Shown one piece after another: positions 50,221 through 62,400 of a stretch of DNA of 64,000 nt. Every line of letters begins with the position of its first letter. Positions within the stretch are counted from its first letter, which is position 1. The notes beneath the pieces were generated by a model. That model was not told where the DNA came from. It was given only the letters and a program-made list of their open reading frames with translations, and made no database searches. Both the position numbers and the translations under genes were made by a program. This stretch comes from Apostichopus japonicus (lineage: Eukaryota; Echinodermata; Holothuroidea; Aspidochirotida; Stichopodidae): NCBI RefSeq assembly GCF_037975245.1, contig NC_092565.1, forward strand, positions 23,927,999-23,991,998. The letters are read 5' to 3'.

Positions 50221-50670
50221 AAGAAGCTCATTCAAGCTTTACTTTTACAAGGTTTTCAACATTGGACCAATGTGAACCTCCAATGACCTTTGACCTATAT
50301 GAAAAACAAAAGGGGTTTTGTACTGTCTAAGGCAGATCCACAGACTGAGTTTGAAGTTCATCCAGGCTTTACTTTTGAAGTAGAGAGTTTTAAGTTTTCA
50401 GATGATGACCTCAAATGACTACTGCAGATAACAGAGTTCTTTACTAATATTAACTTTTAGATAGTTTACATGCAAATGGCTCACACACACACATACTATG
50501 AACATCACATAGATTCCTATTCCAAGTATGAAGATTAACCATCATGTACGTTTTGAGTTAACAAGAGTTTACAGGACAAGGCGTCACACACAAATACATA
50601 CACACACACACACCAAACACACACCAGCACAATGATTCGTTTTGCCTTCGGCAAGGAATCCAAAAAGGAT
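50221..50670. repeat. Probable dispersed repeat with CA-rich tail
   Basis: A stretch with tgacctttgacctat and aagttcatccaggcttta, ending in a cacacaca run and ttttgccttcggcaagg. It looks like a dispersed repeat, judged by style only; no ends or target duplication found. Confidence 0.35.
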
Positions 50671-51498
50671 GACATTTTTACTTTGGTGAATACATCCAAA
50701 TCTCTTTATTTTATATTTATAATTTCTTCCCATGGTTTAAATGAAAAGCTTAAAACAATCAAAAAAGAAAAGAAAATCAGAGAGCCAGCCTCAAGGTTCT
50801 TTTGAAAAATGAGCAGGGCTTCCAGTTTCATGATAACCAGATGGTAGTGATGCCTTTACCTCACTGTTTATAGTTCATCTTTGATGAGTAAAAATGATCA
50901 ACATATGGAGTACTTAGTTATAACATGATTGGAAGTTACGCCGAATCTTAGAAATAACCAAACCAATTTCATGATTGTTTCATGTTCCACATTTAGAGGT
51001 CACATCAAGTGATATTTAACATAATAATAATAAATCAGATATATGGTGGTAGGCATATACATCATGAAAGTTGATTTCAATATAAACTGTTTCAGGCTGG
51101 TTTCTTGTTCCCAATCGATCAAACCAGAACTCTTTCGCCCAAGACTTTTTCACTCACACCATAGTTCATTAGAATGTACCTCAGTCCATTGTCTCTCAAC
51201 AAAAGTGTTCATTGATGGGTTAAGTCCATCTTCACTCCCACAGTTCAGTTTGAAGTTTTACTAAGTTCTTTTCACTCAAGAGATTGTTCTTTGGAGATCT
51301 AATATGGAATGCTAGTTTATTAGATGGAACTCTATATTAATATACTGTATTATGCATATGGAGATTGCACACACTACAGTCTCCCCATGCTTTTTGACCA
51401 CTTACTCTACCTTGAATCTTGAAGCTGCTAATATAAAATACTCTCATGATTCCCATGCAGACTTAATCAGTTAAAATCAACCTCACATATAAAGGTGG

Positions 51499-51504
51499 TT
51501 TATT
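51499..51504 (-). terminator. QDPR: Possible QDPR poly(A) signal
   Basis: AATAAA on the minus strand about 37 nt after the QDPR stop. It would give a very short 3' UTR; further AATAAA copies lie lower down (for example near 50702). Confidence 0.25.
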
Positions 51505-51540
51505 TCAGTATGCCAGAAATCAGTCATAAATAGGACCAAA

Positions 51541-51640
51541 TTAGGCAATCTCCTGACTAGTGTGATTATCCTTGGTTACTAACTGGACCAGGGCACCCGG
51601 CTGTGGTCTTGACACTCCAGACGACCAATTAAAGAGAAGC
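51541..51640 (-). CDS. QDPR: QDPR last exon
   Basis: The acceptor has a strong pyrimidine tract (ctctttttccttttgaatacag). The exon encodes [20 protein letters not shown], then [12 protein letters not shown] and TAA at 51543-51541. The closing beta strand GALVQLVT matches the C-terminus of the family. Confidence 0.93.
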
Positions 51641-54600
51641 CTGTATTCAAAAGGAAAAAGAGAATATAGGGTAAAACTGGGTATTGATATATGCACTGCT
51701 ACTGTATGGCCTTCCAAGCTTACATTCATTATTTGTATACTATTCCATGCACTGTTGCTATAATGCCTTCCAAGCGTACATCCTCACTTTACAGGAAAAT
51801 GAGCTTTTGCCTTTTAATTCAATGCTTTTAAAATAACGCTTTCTCACCACAGCTTCAATACATATATGGTTGGATATTGGCACAGTAATACAAACTTCTA
51901 GTCTCTTCCTATAATAATGAGCAACTCATGAAAACTGACAAAAGAATCACTGCCTTTGCTGCTGTCCTTCCAAACTGACATACATTGCATATTAGAGTGA
52001 TATTCTTATAGCAGTGGTTGGAAAGTGCTAAGAAGTTTACCACTTTATATATATGATATATATATATAGAGAGAGAGAGAATGAGAAATGCAAGCTGGGG
52101 GGCAGAGTAGAGAGGTGGCAAGCTGCAGCAGAGGATCTCATTGTAACAAAAAGATTATTCATACTGCAGGAGCAATAAAACAATATCTTACTCTGAAACA
52201 TATTCCATGCTTGTCCAGGTCGAGAAATCTGCCTCTTTCATAAATTTCCTGTTATTTGGTGTGTCCAAAGTAACGCTTTATCAACAGAAAATTGGAGGAA
52301 AAGATAGAACAACTTTACTGTGACAAGAACATTACATTACTTATATCAAGTTTAAAGCAGATGGACCAAACTATGACAAAAATGCAACATACAGTCAGCA
52401 GGAATGCTTCATGCATCCTGGAATGAGCTAAACTAGAAGTAAAATACAATGGTTTCTTGGTTTCGATGATAATCGCAACCTTTCTAGTCATGCAGGCAGA
52501 TGTGCGTATGTTTGTGTGACGCCTTGTTTGTAAACACGATATCTCAAGAAGGGAAGCTTGGACCAATCTCATAATTGGTGTGTAGGAGTACCACATTGAG
52601 TAGAAGAAGACAATTGTTTTTGGGGAGGTCAAAGGTCATTTGGAGGCACCAGGGGTCAAATTGTGGAAACCCTGTTTCATAATCCACCATATCTCCCACT
52701 GATCAGCCTATTTGAAAATGTGCATTTTGCCTCATAAGAATAGGAGAGCATCCTTAGTTAAGAATCAGCAGTCTTGACCAAACCTCCATTAACATAAGTG
52801 GGTCAGTAACTTTTGGAGTTGCCATGTAAGTCGCTGTATACATGCCTGAGCACAAAGGTGTGAAGTGAACGTTGTACTGTTGGTACATACAACGTTGCTA
52901 TTGGAATGGATGATATCATTGTGAATCATTGGTATTATATCTTTGCTTGTTCAGTTTTTCGCAACTGACGAAATTCAGTGCCAAATAAAACTTCAAGTTT
53001 GGATGTAGTAACGTTGGTAAATGACCAAGAGCTGTTTACAAAAATGAACTGTCGCCTAGTTAAATGTTTTAGAGGCACACCAGATGCAACATCTTGGGGA
53101 ACAGGGAGTAAAAATCGGCCAGCCCCTGCTTAATGTACAACTTGTAGGTGTACCACATTGAGTAGGATAAGCCTGTTGTCTTTGGTAGAGATTAATCTGT
53201 ATCCTGCATACAATAAAAGTTTCCATCTCAGTAATCAGCTGCCGAATGCATTTAGAATTATGCTTTTCAAGAAATCATTTATTTCAGAGCAGCCATTTAT
53301 ATTCAAAATGGGTTCTTAGAATCTCTGTTGTAATCTATTTAATCCTTTTAAATCTTTCATTTCTAAAAAAAGAAAAAAAAAAACCTAATCCTCCATCTTA
53401 TTTGTTCATGCTTTCATGATTGTACATTTTACATCTTTTGTGTATCATTATGTGTCCAATTATAAATTTTTTAATTTATAATGGAATAAAGAAATTGAAA
53501 TACATTAACCTGGACAGACTATGTCAATGAGGAGAAGTGCAAACAAACGTACCAACCATGTCTGGTCATGTGATGTGCTCCTTGTAGCACTTAACTCTTA
53601 TAGTACTCCTTGAATGTATATTCTACAACAACTAATGTCACAATCTCATAGCTACCACATTCCCTGTGAAGCTACGTGAGCAGTGAGATCCAGCTATGTG
53701 GTACATTTTTTTCAAGGTTAACAGCAATTTTTTATTTGAAAATTGCTATTTTGAGTATTTTCTTTCAAAAATCAAAATGCAGCTGGAATGCACTCAGCTT
53801 ATCAGACAGACATGAGAAGCAGATGACACAATTCGTTGCTCACACAAGGCTCCTTGCCATTGTTGCACGTAAACAAGCGCGTATCTTTAAGACTCTGGCA
53901 GTAATTTTCATGAGAGGGAAAGTAAACTTAATCATCCAACCCTAAGTAATTATTCTCAAATTGTCCATAAATACCCACTCTAGTGGCGTTAGTAGAACCT
54001 GGGAGCATGTCACATTACCCTCAATGGTTTTCTACTGTGGAGTGCTCCTTTCAAGGAAATTTTAGATTCGATGATATTCTTGAAAAGGTCATCAGTCTTG
54101 CCTCAAATTTTAGCAGGCTAAAAACTGCTAGAAGTTTTCAACAGTACTCTCCATATAGAGGAGGGTTCAATTAGGCATTGAAATGTCTCAGTGCACCAAA
54201 ATGATTTGAGGGTGGAAATAAAATGTGTGTTGAAATCTGAGAATCAGTGACCATTTATTTGACTTTCTAGCATATTTAGGGGCATCATAGATCTGATAAT
54301 CTGTACAGTCTAAGTGAGACAGGAGTGACACAACCTCTGGAAATTATTTATGATTTATGATTTGAATGTTTACAAATATTCCAAAATGTCATTATAGCAA
54401 AAAACAAGGCTTTTCATTGATTCCTAGCACAGCTACAGCTAACACTGATCCAGTTCAAACAAATACTTATTATAATATATATCTGTTTTTACTCTTCTGT
54501 ATTACTACACACTCTAAACCAAGAATTGTGCCTGCTTCCTGATCTCTACTTAAAAAATGAAAAAATAACTGCAGCAAAATTACCTCAAAACTGACTGTCT

Positions 54601-57600
54601 ACTTTGATATAACCTTGCTTAAGAACTGTAATCACAGAAGAAATCTGACCATTGTCAAACTGACCCCATTCTCAGTTCCAGTCCTCTTATAATAATGAAT
54701 GATAATGACTTAGGTTAGGGTTAGGTTTCTTCTTCACATAATCTCAAACCAACAGGCTATCATAATCAAGAAGACTTTTGGACAAATGGATGATTGCACA
54801 GATGATGGCATCCACTGCCATCCATAGCTAGTCCTACATAACAATGATGGTGACTTACGGACAAATGGATTGCACAGTCGTAATGACTGGCAATCCACTG
54901 CCTTCCATAGCTAGTCCTAAATCACAATGAAGTTGAATTACGGACAAATGGCTAACGCAGTTGTAATGACTGGCAATCCACTGCCTTCCATAGCTAGTCC
55001 TACATAACAATGAAGTTGACTTACGGACAAATGGATTGCACAGTCGTAATGACTGGCAATCCACTGCCTTCCATAGCTAGTCCTAAATCACAATGAAGTT
55101 GAATTACGGACAAATGGCTAACGCAGTTGTAATGACTGGCAATCCACTGCCTTCCATAGCTAGTCCTACATAACAATGATGGTGACTTACGGACAAATGG
55201 ATTGCACAGTTGTAATGACTGGCAATCCACTGCCTTCCATAGCTAGTCCTAAATCACAATGATGGTGACTTACGGACAAATGGATTGCACAGTTGTAATG
55301 ACTGGCAATCCACTGCCTTCCATAGCTAGTCCTAAATCACAATGAAGTTGACTTACGGACAAATGGATTGCACAGTTGTAATGACTGGCAATCCACTGCC
55401 TTCCATAGCTAGTCCTAAATCACAATGAAGTTGACTTACGGACAAATGGATTGCACAGTTGTAATGACTGGCAATCCACTGCCTTCCATAGCTAGTCCTA
55501 AATCACAATGAAGTTGACTTACGGACAAATGGATTGCACAGTTGTAATGACTGGCAATCCACTGCCTTCCATAGTTAGTCCTACATAACAATGAAGTTGA
55601 CTTACGGACAATGGCTAACTCAGTTGTAATGGCTGGCAATCCACTGCCTTCCATAGCTAGTCCTAAATCACAATGAAGTTGACTTACGGACAAATGGATT
55701 GCACAGTGGTAATGACTGGCAATCCACTACCTTCCATAGTTAGTCCTACATAACAATGAAGTTGACTTACGGACAAATGGATTGCACAGTCGTAATGACT
55801 GGCAATCCACTGCCTTCCATAGCTAGTCCTACATAACAATGAAGTTGACTTACGGAAAAATGGATTGCACAGTCGTAATGACTGGCAATCCACTGCCTTC
55901 CATAGCTAGTCCTAAATCACAATGAAGTTGTCTTACGGACAAATGGCTAACGCAGTTGTAATGGCTGGCAATCCACTGCCTTCCATAGCTAGTCCTACAT
56001 AACAATGAAGTTGACTTACGGACAAATGGATTGCACAGTCGTAATGACTGGCAATCCACTGCCTTCCATAGCTAGTCCTACATAACAATGATGGTGACTT
56101 ACGGACAAATGGATTGCACAGTCATAATGACTGGCAATCCACTGCCTTCCATAGCTAGTCCTACATAACAATGATGGTGACTTACGGACAAATGGCTAAC
56201 GCAGTTGTATTGGCTGGCAATCCACTGCCTTCCATAGCTAGTCCTACATAACAATGATGGTGACTTACGGACAAATGGCTAACGCAGTTGTATTGGCTGG
56301 CAATCCACTGCCTTCCATAGCTAGTCCTTTCACCAACTGATGTACTGCAGCCTTGGCCATCCCATAGCCCATCATTCCTAGTTGGCAAGGAAACACAGAA
56401 TCAACTTTAGCAAACTGTAATACAACCACTGATCAGAGGTTGATTATTTCTAGACAATGTGCAGATTATTCCACCAGCAAGTTTGATGTCTGACGAGACT
56501 GGCATTTTAAGAACAGACTCTCAGAGCAGTTTGTGTAAAAAGCTGGTAATATCAACTTTATTAATGACCACTTCAAAGAGGAATTTTGTCTGATTAACAA
56601 TATACTTAGATAGTTGGACCCAGCAAAAGCAAACAGACCAATCATTTTTTCTACAGAAAGATCTAACAGTAAACTTGTGCATTGCTGTGCATAGGCAGTG
56701 TGAACATAATATAATCTTTGAAGCAACATCAAAGGGGAGTCTTGCCTGTGTGATACAGAAATGTAGAAGTGAAATAACTAGGTAATCTTACAGAAGGAAG
56801 TCAGCCTAAGTCAATCACTATGCTTATAACTGATATACACAATTAGAGTTTGCATTTTCAATTCCTGTGAAAAAATAAGATCATACAAATACACATTTCT
56901 TCACTGAAACAGACAAGAAATGGATATAGATAATGATAGGCATGAAGCTAGAAAAAAAAGACCTCTGTCATTCATGGTAAGTCTGGCTTTAACGACCATT
57001 ATAACAGATGAACTGATCAGACGAACCCATCTATTCTCCAGTTGTGATAGTGAACCAAGTATAATGTAAGTCAAAATAAGGGTTTATAAGTCATACCATA
57101 GTCCTTATTTTACATCTGACCCAGTGCATCAGGGAACTATTGGCAAGTTCAAACAAATCTGGAATTATCTGTGGTTATGAATATCCACAGTGTGCAAAAT
57201 TTAAACACCCAAACGATATTATGATGGATATGCCTTTTCTTTTGGTAATGAGAATGTATTTTCATCAGATATACTGTCAAATTTATGCCTAAGTGTGATA
57301 ATAAGGTGCTTTTACACAGGGAACTCACCCCTAAGGAGAAAGGAATTGTTTTTGTATTCTTACCTGGTGTACCTCCATCTAGAGATGCCTTAGCACCTGT
57401 TAGTTGTAGAAGACCACCCTCCTTCAGGTGTTTGGATGCCAGATTGGCAGCAATGACGGAAGACCACACACTCTGTTTGAACATCAGGTCAGAGTTCTTG
57501 ACAAGTGCTGTGTGTAAGGATTTCAAAATAACATCAAGTTTAAAAACTTTCCAAAACTCCCTCACACCTAATTATCAGTTCAGTGTTTGCACTGGATAGT

Positions 57601-58105
57601 AAATTAAAAACCTGGTACCAGTTCACAAGAGCAGGTCAGGAACCTCTGGTACCCACTATGACATCAAAACATGCACAGCCACATGTTAGGCAGTCTTAGC
57701 ATGCCCCAACAAGAGCCTGTAACTTGCCAAAAGAGAAATTAAGAATTCATGACATTCAAGCTATTAATTCGACATAAATCCTGCTGTTTAATGGACATTG
57801 AATAAGTTTTCCCAACCTCTGATGGACACCTCCCCCCCCCCCCCCCCCAGCTTGCTACTGCAGATCAAGTACAGTAGGTTCTACTAACTGCTGAACCATT
57901 GTCTATTTGACTCACCTTTGGAGGCTGCATTTCCACCAGCCCAGCCTCCTGCAACACATAAGATGGCATCAAGCTTTTCTTCTTTGAGAGCCTCTTCAAT
58001 TTTGCCTCCAACTTCTGTTTCCTGTTCAGTCCAGACATCAGTCTTTGTGATGATTATGTTAGCATTTGCATCTTCATTTGGAAAGAGGTCCACGGACATA
58101 ACCCA
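51541..58105 (-). CDS. QDPR: Dihydropteridine reductase, exons 2 to last (exon 1 not found)
   Basis: Five exons on the minus strand, in transcript order: 58105-57916, 57507-57364, 56377-56269, 52275-52192 and 51640-51541. They total 627 nt (208 residues plus TAA), and every junction is AG/GT in matching phase. The enzyme is a short-chain dehydrogenase that uses NADH to regenerate tetrahydrobiopterin from quinonoid dihydrobiopterin, supporting aromatic amino-acid hydroxylases. Visible motifs: [52 protein letters not shown], the catalytic Tyr-x3-Lys in [31 protein letters not shown] and the C-terminal [13 protein letters not shown]. With about 35 residues from exon 1 the length matches the usual 240-odd. 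The N-terminal GGxGALG exon is not in 58110-64000 as far as I can read, so it probably lies beyond the window. Intron 4 contains an 83-bp array made from the end of exon 56269-56377. Confidence 0.96.
52192..52275 (-). CDS. QDPR: QDPR exon 5
   Basis: 84 nt, acceptor gttgataaag, donor gtaagat. With one incoming base it encodes [20 protein letters not shown] and TSMEYVSE, matching the loop after the catalytic site (human has VTLDTPMNR). The usual Met after P is Asn here. Confidence 0.93.
52500..53205. repeat. Two related dispersed-repeat fragments in QDPR intron 5
   Basis: ggtgtaccacattgagtag occurs near 53148, and a close form (taggagtaccacattgagta) near 52582, each followed by a run ending ttgttttt or ttgtcttt. 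The first fragment also has gtcaaaggtcatttggagg. The interval 53206-54779 shows nothing further. Confidence 0.4.
54780..56268 (-). repeat. 83-bp array made from the end of QDPR exon 4 and its donor, about 18 copies
   Basis: Each unit (minus strand) has 58 nt equivalent to the exon end, coding [20 protein letters not shown] in the typical copy, then a gtaagtc donor and a 25-nt spacer ending ttatgtag. Two copies have gtaattc instead. The unit at 56269-56330 is the true exon end; the next to the left follows without a gap. Confidence 0.95.
56269..56377 (-). CDS. QDPR: QDPR exon 4 with the catalytic YxxxK
   Basis: The acceptor is gccaactag; the exon reads [20 protein letters not shown], then [16 protein letters not shown], and ends CC/gtaagtc. 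The Tyr and Lys of GYGMAK are the SDR catalytic pair. The last 58 nt and the donor are repeated about 17 more times just downstream. Confidence 0.95.
56378..57363. other. QDPR intron 3
   Basis: AT-rich, with no repeats or coding signals seen on either strand. Confidence 0.6.
57364..57507 (-). CDS. QDPR: QDPR exon 3
   Basis: 144 nt between acceptor cttacacacag and donor gtaagaat. It encodes [18 protein letters not shown], then [19 protein letters not shown] and [11 protein letters not shown], the SDR segment before the catalytic Tyr. Confidence 0.96.
57831..57848. repeat. Poly-C tract
   Basis: About 17 consecutive C in QDPR intron 2, about 70 bp from the exon 2 donor. Confidence 0.85.
57916..58105 (-). 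CDS. QDPR: QDPR exon 2
   Basis: The acceptor is cttcctaacag-type after a T-rich tract. The exon begins in phase 0 with [12 protein letters not shown], continues [19 protein letters not shown] and [19 protein letters not shown], and ends at donor gtgagtc. The human exon boundary (before the VASVD-type strand) is in the same place. An inverted copy of the exon end and donor lies at 58283-58337. Confidence 0.96.
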
Positions 58106-58282
58106 CTGTTAGGAATAATTGGGAAAGAAATTACTGATCCAAATATTTCATAAATTGACATTATAAGTACATTACACCCTGGATTATCAGAAGAAAGTAA
58201 TTGAGTTTCCTATACCATAGTGTGCTATTGTAATGGACTACACAATGTGCTTTGTAAGAAATATATATATATATAATATGCA

Positions 58283-58337
58283 GGAAATGCAGCCTCCAAA
58301 GGTGAGTCAGAGAGGCAATGGTTTAGCAGCTAGTAGA
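58283..58337 (+). repeat. Inverted copy of the QDPR exon 2 end and donor
   Basis: The + strand reads ggaaatgcagcctccaaag/ and gtgagtcagagaggcaatgg, nearly identical to the minus-strand sequence at 57934-57879 (exon 2 end, donor, first 38 nt of intron 2). About 49 of 55 positions agree. It lies in intron 1, in the opposite orientation. Confidence 0.88.
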
Positions 58338-58639
58338 AAAATTACTCCAGGTAAGTCCAAAATGTCTGGTTCTTGGATCTTGAAGAAAATGTGCAAACAA
58401 ACGGGTAGGCTATATAAAGATAACATCATGTGTAGTAGGCTCCTAGGCTACAGTAGCAGGATAGGTAACCGAACACCACTATAACGTGAACGATCAATGA
58501 ATCTGTGAATCAGGAAGAAATTTATGCTTATCTATATCACCAAACAATATAAGATGATACCTATAACATTTTCTGATACTTCCTTCCCCCAAAAAAATCA
58601 CAGCTTGATTGAAGTTTGGATATTTGTAGAAATGAATTG

Positions 58640-58893
58640 TATGCATGTATGCATGTATGTATATGTGATCTTCCCGCAAGCAGGAACTCGCGAAAGAAGC
58701 CATGGAGGCTTATAGACTCGCAAGCTGACCGAAGCCAATCTCTCGGCAAACATCCATTTAACGTCCATGTCGGGAAGTTGTTATGGAACAACGCCCTTGC
58801 CAGACGACACACATTGCTGTCGGCGGGAATCGAACCGGGGATCTCATGACTGGGAGACGCCGGCGTTAACCACTAGGCTATACACTCCGCCTG
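58640..58893 (-). mobile_element. tRNA-derived SINE
   Basis: The minus strand starts near ggcggagtgtatagcctagt, with A-box tagcctagtggttaacg and B-box ggttcgattcc about 35 nt apart. A tRNA-unrelated body follows (cagcaatgtgtgtcgtctgg), and it ends in an atgcatacatgcata-type repeat tail. No target duplication was identified with confidence. Confidence 0.8.
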
Positions 58894-58933
58894 CATTGCA
58901 AAGGTGCAAGTCGAAAGCCTGAAACATTTAGCC

Positions 58934-59467
58934 CAGTGCTTCTCAACCGGGGTCCATGTGCACCCACAGGGGGGACTGAAAAGTCTTAGGGGGTGAATTG
59001 AGAAGAATGGGGAATTGGTGGTCCACTTCATATCTAGTTGAGTATGCATTCAACGCTGTGACAGATATTGTAACCAAGAAAGGTGATAGCCTGGACGTAA
59101 CACATCGCCGCGATATGTCTAAAATTAACCAAGCCAAATCCTGATATTAAGGCCCTCGTGCAAGAGCATCAAGCTATAGGGTCCCATTAATCATTGAACT
59201 GATTACTGAACACTTGTAGCCTACTGTTATTCTACTGTATATCCAAAAGGATTACAGATTACAATGAACAATTTATTTTGTAAATTGTAGAGTGAATCGT
59301 AACAGGTAACATGAACATTGATTGACTTGTAATGTTCGCCATCATAGCATGTGAAAGAAAGTGATTGAAAAAATATGTGGTACATTTTTGTGGAAATATT
59401 TGGTGGGAGACAAATGAGGAAACACTTTTTCACCCAGGAATCTGAGAGAAAAGGTTGAGAAACGCGG
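58934..59467. mobile_element. Non-autonomous hAT-like element, 534 bp
   Basis: The left end is cagtgcttctcaacc; the right end ggttgagaaacgcgg is its imperfect complement. The flanking 8-mers atttagcc and attaagcc differ at one base. The ends resemble the cagtggttctcaacc termini known from hAT families. No transposase is encoded. Confidence 0.75.
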
Positions 59468-62400
59468 ATTAAGCCAAATATTCAATGTCACATGCAAATC
59501 AAGAAACTGACACACTATTTCTTGTGACTGAAATAAGACCAGTAATCAATTTTTCACAAAATGACTGAAAATAGATGATATAACTTGATTTAATCAAACA
59601 ATAATGTAGTCAATGATGCAAGCTCTTTACCACCATTAGAATACCATGGTATAGTGTGGCCATTTCTGAATAAGATTTTTGGGGTACAGTACTGTAGATG
59701 CACTAACCACACAACTAGAGAAACTACACACACTTTTGTGATTATTTGTCAAAATTTTCAGTTTGAAATACTTTCATAGCTAGGATTAATTCTATTTTGA
59801 TAATCCTGGACAAGTTTAAGTCCCTATGAAGAAAAATTTATATTCATGGCAATGAACTAGTCTTGCCACCAATTTTTTTCGTTCTTCAGACCCTGTCATT
59901 CTTATTGGTTACAATATTGTCAGAATTTTATAAGTTTGCTCTTTTACTAATGACTAGATAACAACATTGTCTAAAATCAGAAACATTTTTACGTTCTGGC
60001 CAACCACAGGGATAATTCCAATTGGCATTGAGCATCAACAGATTTGTTGGTTGATGTACCTCTCCAGCTATTGTAGCCCTGTCAGAATTCAGAATGTGGA
60101 TGACTAAGCTTAAAATATTCCATGTCTTATTGTACAGCATAAGGCTCTTTCCATGAACTTGGGGCTCCTAGTGTGACATTGGGGTCAAAATTTCAAACTA
60201 CTTACATTCCAGATATTTTGTGCTGTAAGACCAGCAAACTATATGTAGTCTCATATTTTTTAAGTATTTAAAGTAGTTCCTTACCCGTGAAAAGATTATC
60301 TCAAACTTTGCTTTGGAGATTCAAACAAAAGCTCAGATGTAACAGGTTACACCGCTCTATATTCAAATAGTTACAATGAAATGGGAAACAAAGTAAGTGT
60401 TTTTTCTCACATATAATTTTAATTATAACCATTGACAATAACATAGAAAAGTAAATGTGCTTTCCTTAAACTTTGGAAAAATGGTTTCACACTTCTTCAG
60501 TGTAAGCATCGTTGCTCAAAAATAGGCTTAAAGAAGTCAAGAATATGAGTAAGACATATAAGTTCAAAGAGAAAGCATTCTCAGATTAAATAGTCTCATC
60601 CATGTGATTTTGCACTCCAGTGCAATGTTTCTCAGTACATTTGTTCATGTTTTAAACATATTATTTCTTTTTGTGAGGCTTTTTTCTAACATGTTTGACT
60701 ATGGTTTGGATGTAACAGTTACACCGTGTATGTGTTACATCTGGAAAAATCATATAAAGCTGTTCCTATTTGTTCCATATAACATCTCATGTGAAATGGT
60801 TTTCTAGAGAAGACTTGTGCTATGAAGAAATATCATTTATGTACTCTTCTTAAATCATTTATGTCAGTACCTGTTGTTTTATATCCAGGCAGAATTTTGC
60901 TCTATAGTAAATGCTACTTTGCATCACATTTGGAAAGTGCAATCGATATGTTGTCTCTATGCTTTTTCTACAGTAACTGAACATATATGGTCAGTACATA
61001 TATATTATGTATGCAGTAGTTATCTATCAATGTCAAATTAATAACTCACATGCAGGCAATATTCTCCCTTTATAGAATAACATAATTGCAACAGTATACA
61101 GGGGACATTTAATAATACTATTCAATGAATTTCCACATTCCTCTTGAAGCAAAATTTGGCAGATATGAAATTTTACTTGATAAACACATTGTTCACATTA
61201 TTTTCATACAATGTTTGGAAATTCTTTTAAGTAAACTCTCACTGGAAGTACATTTAAGTTATCTTAAAGACCTTTCTTTGTTTGCTTTTTAGATTCAGGA
61301 TATCTGAGATATCTGTCACCCACTTTCCAACAATACACACCTTGCCAAATCCCAGCAAGTTCACCTCGGGAAAGATGAAGAAAAATCAACACTTTCAATG
61401 CCAAATATTTTATTTTCTTATGCTAAACTAGCTCATAGATGTAGCACTTATAATTACTTTTAGTCTTTCAAAAGTTTGAATTGAAAGAATCCAAGTTTAG
61501 AAAATATGACAATTTTAATTTACATAAATGCTCTGAACATTATAACAGCAGTTTTACACAAACTTTGGAAACTCTTGCATAAACATTAACTGGATTTAAA
61601 ATTCATTTATCTTAAATAACTTTTTCTTCTTTTAAGTTTTCAAGATACCAGAGATATCTCTCATCTGCTATTCAACAACATACCCCTTGTCAATAGTCAG
61701 CAAGCTCACATCAGAAATGATTTCATATAATCCTTCATGATGATGCACTAACAACAGTATTTCCCCATTTCAAATTTAATAAAGAAGGGTTTCCTAGCAA
61801 CACCTGGAGGATAATCTAAACACAGATGAAAAAAAAACAACACTCTCAATACCAAATATTTATTTTTGAAATGCTAAACTAGATCAAAGATGTAACACCA
61901 TATCATAACTTTTAGTCTACAGTAGTTTGAATGGAAGTAAACCAAATTTCAGATCACACCATTCAGTAAGTACTGGAAAAATAAACACATTTAACAATTT
62001 TTAACAGATTAAAAAGCAATCAGCAAGAACATGTCATTTTACAGTTCAACTCTCTTCATTCCCTTCATTCTGTTGTAAACAAAATCAATTTTTTCCAGCT
62101 CATTGACTGTAAATTACCCACTGCCAACCAAGGAAAGTGGCCCATTGATAACGTAAGTACTGTGGTTGCACAAACTACAGTGCTCAGACCTTTTTGGCCA
62201 GTCTCAAGTACGTTCATTATTTTCTGAGTTTCTGGCTCTATGAAGGAACTTGAACCAGAAGAGTTCACCTTCAAGCCTTTTAGTCTTCCAATATAAAGTT
62301 CATTGGTGTTAAAACATCATAATATTTCTCCATTCCCATTTTAATATTCATCGTCAGGCCTGCATATCTGAAAAGAGAAAAAATTGCTTCCATATAATTT

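Noticed and set aside
50032-50286. 84-codon plus-strand open frame
   Set aside because: AT-rich, overlaps a probable dispersed repeat, no homology recognised.
54855-56059. Minus-strand frames [20 protein letters not shown] as a repeat protein
   Set aside because: They are a shifted frame through the QDPR exon 4-derived array; the meaningful frame is [10 protein letters not shown].
58780-58810. GKG-type motif on the minus strand as QDPR exon 1
   Set aside because: It lies inside the tRNA-derived SINE and lacks the GALG continuation and a suitable donor.
62065-62274. 69-codon minus-strand frame (FIEPETQKIMNVLETGQKGL)
   Set aside because: A good acceptor lies upstream near 62371, but the frames do not join and no family is recognised; not enough support for a gene.
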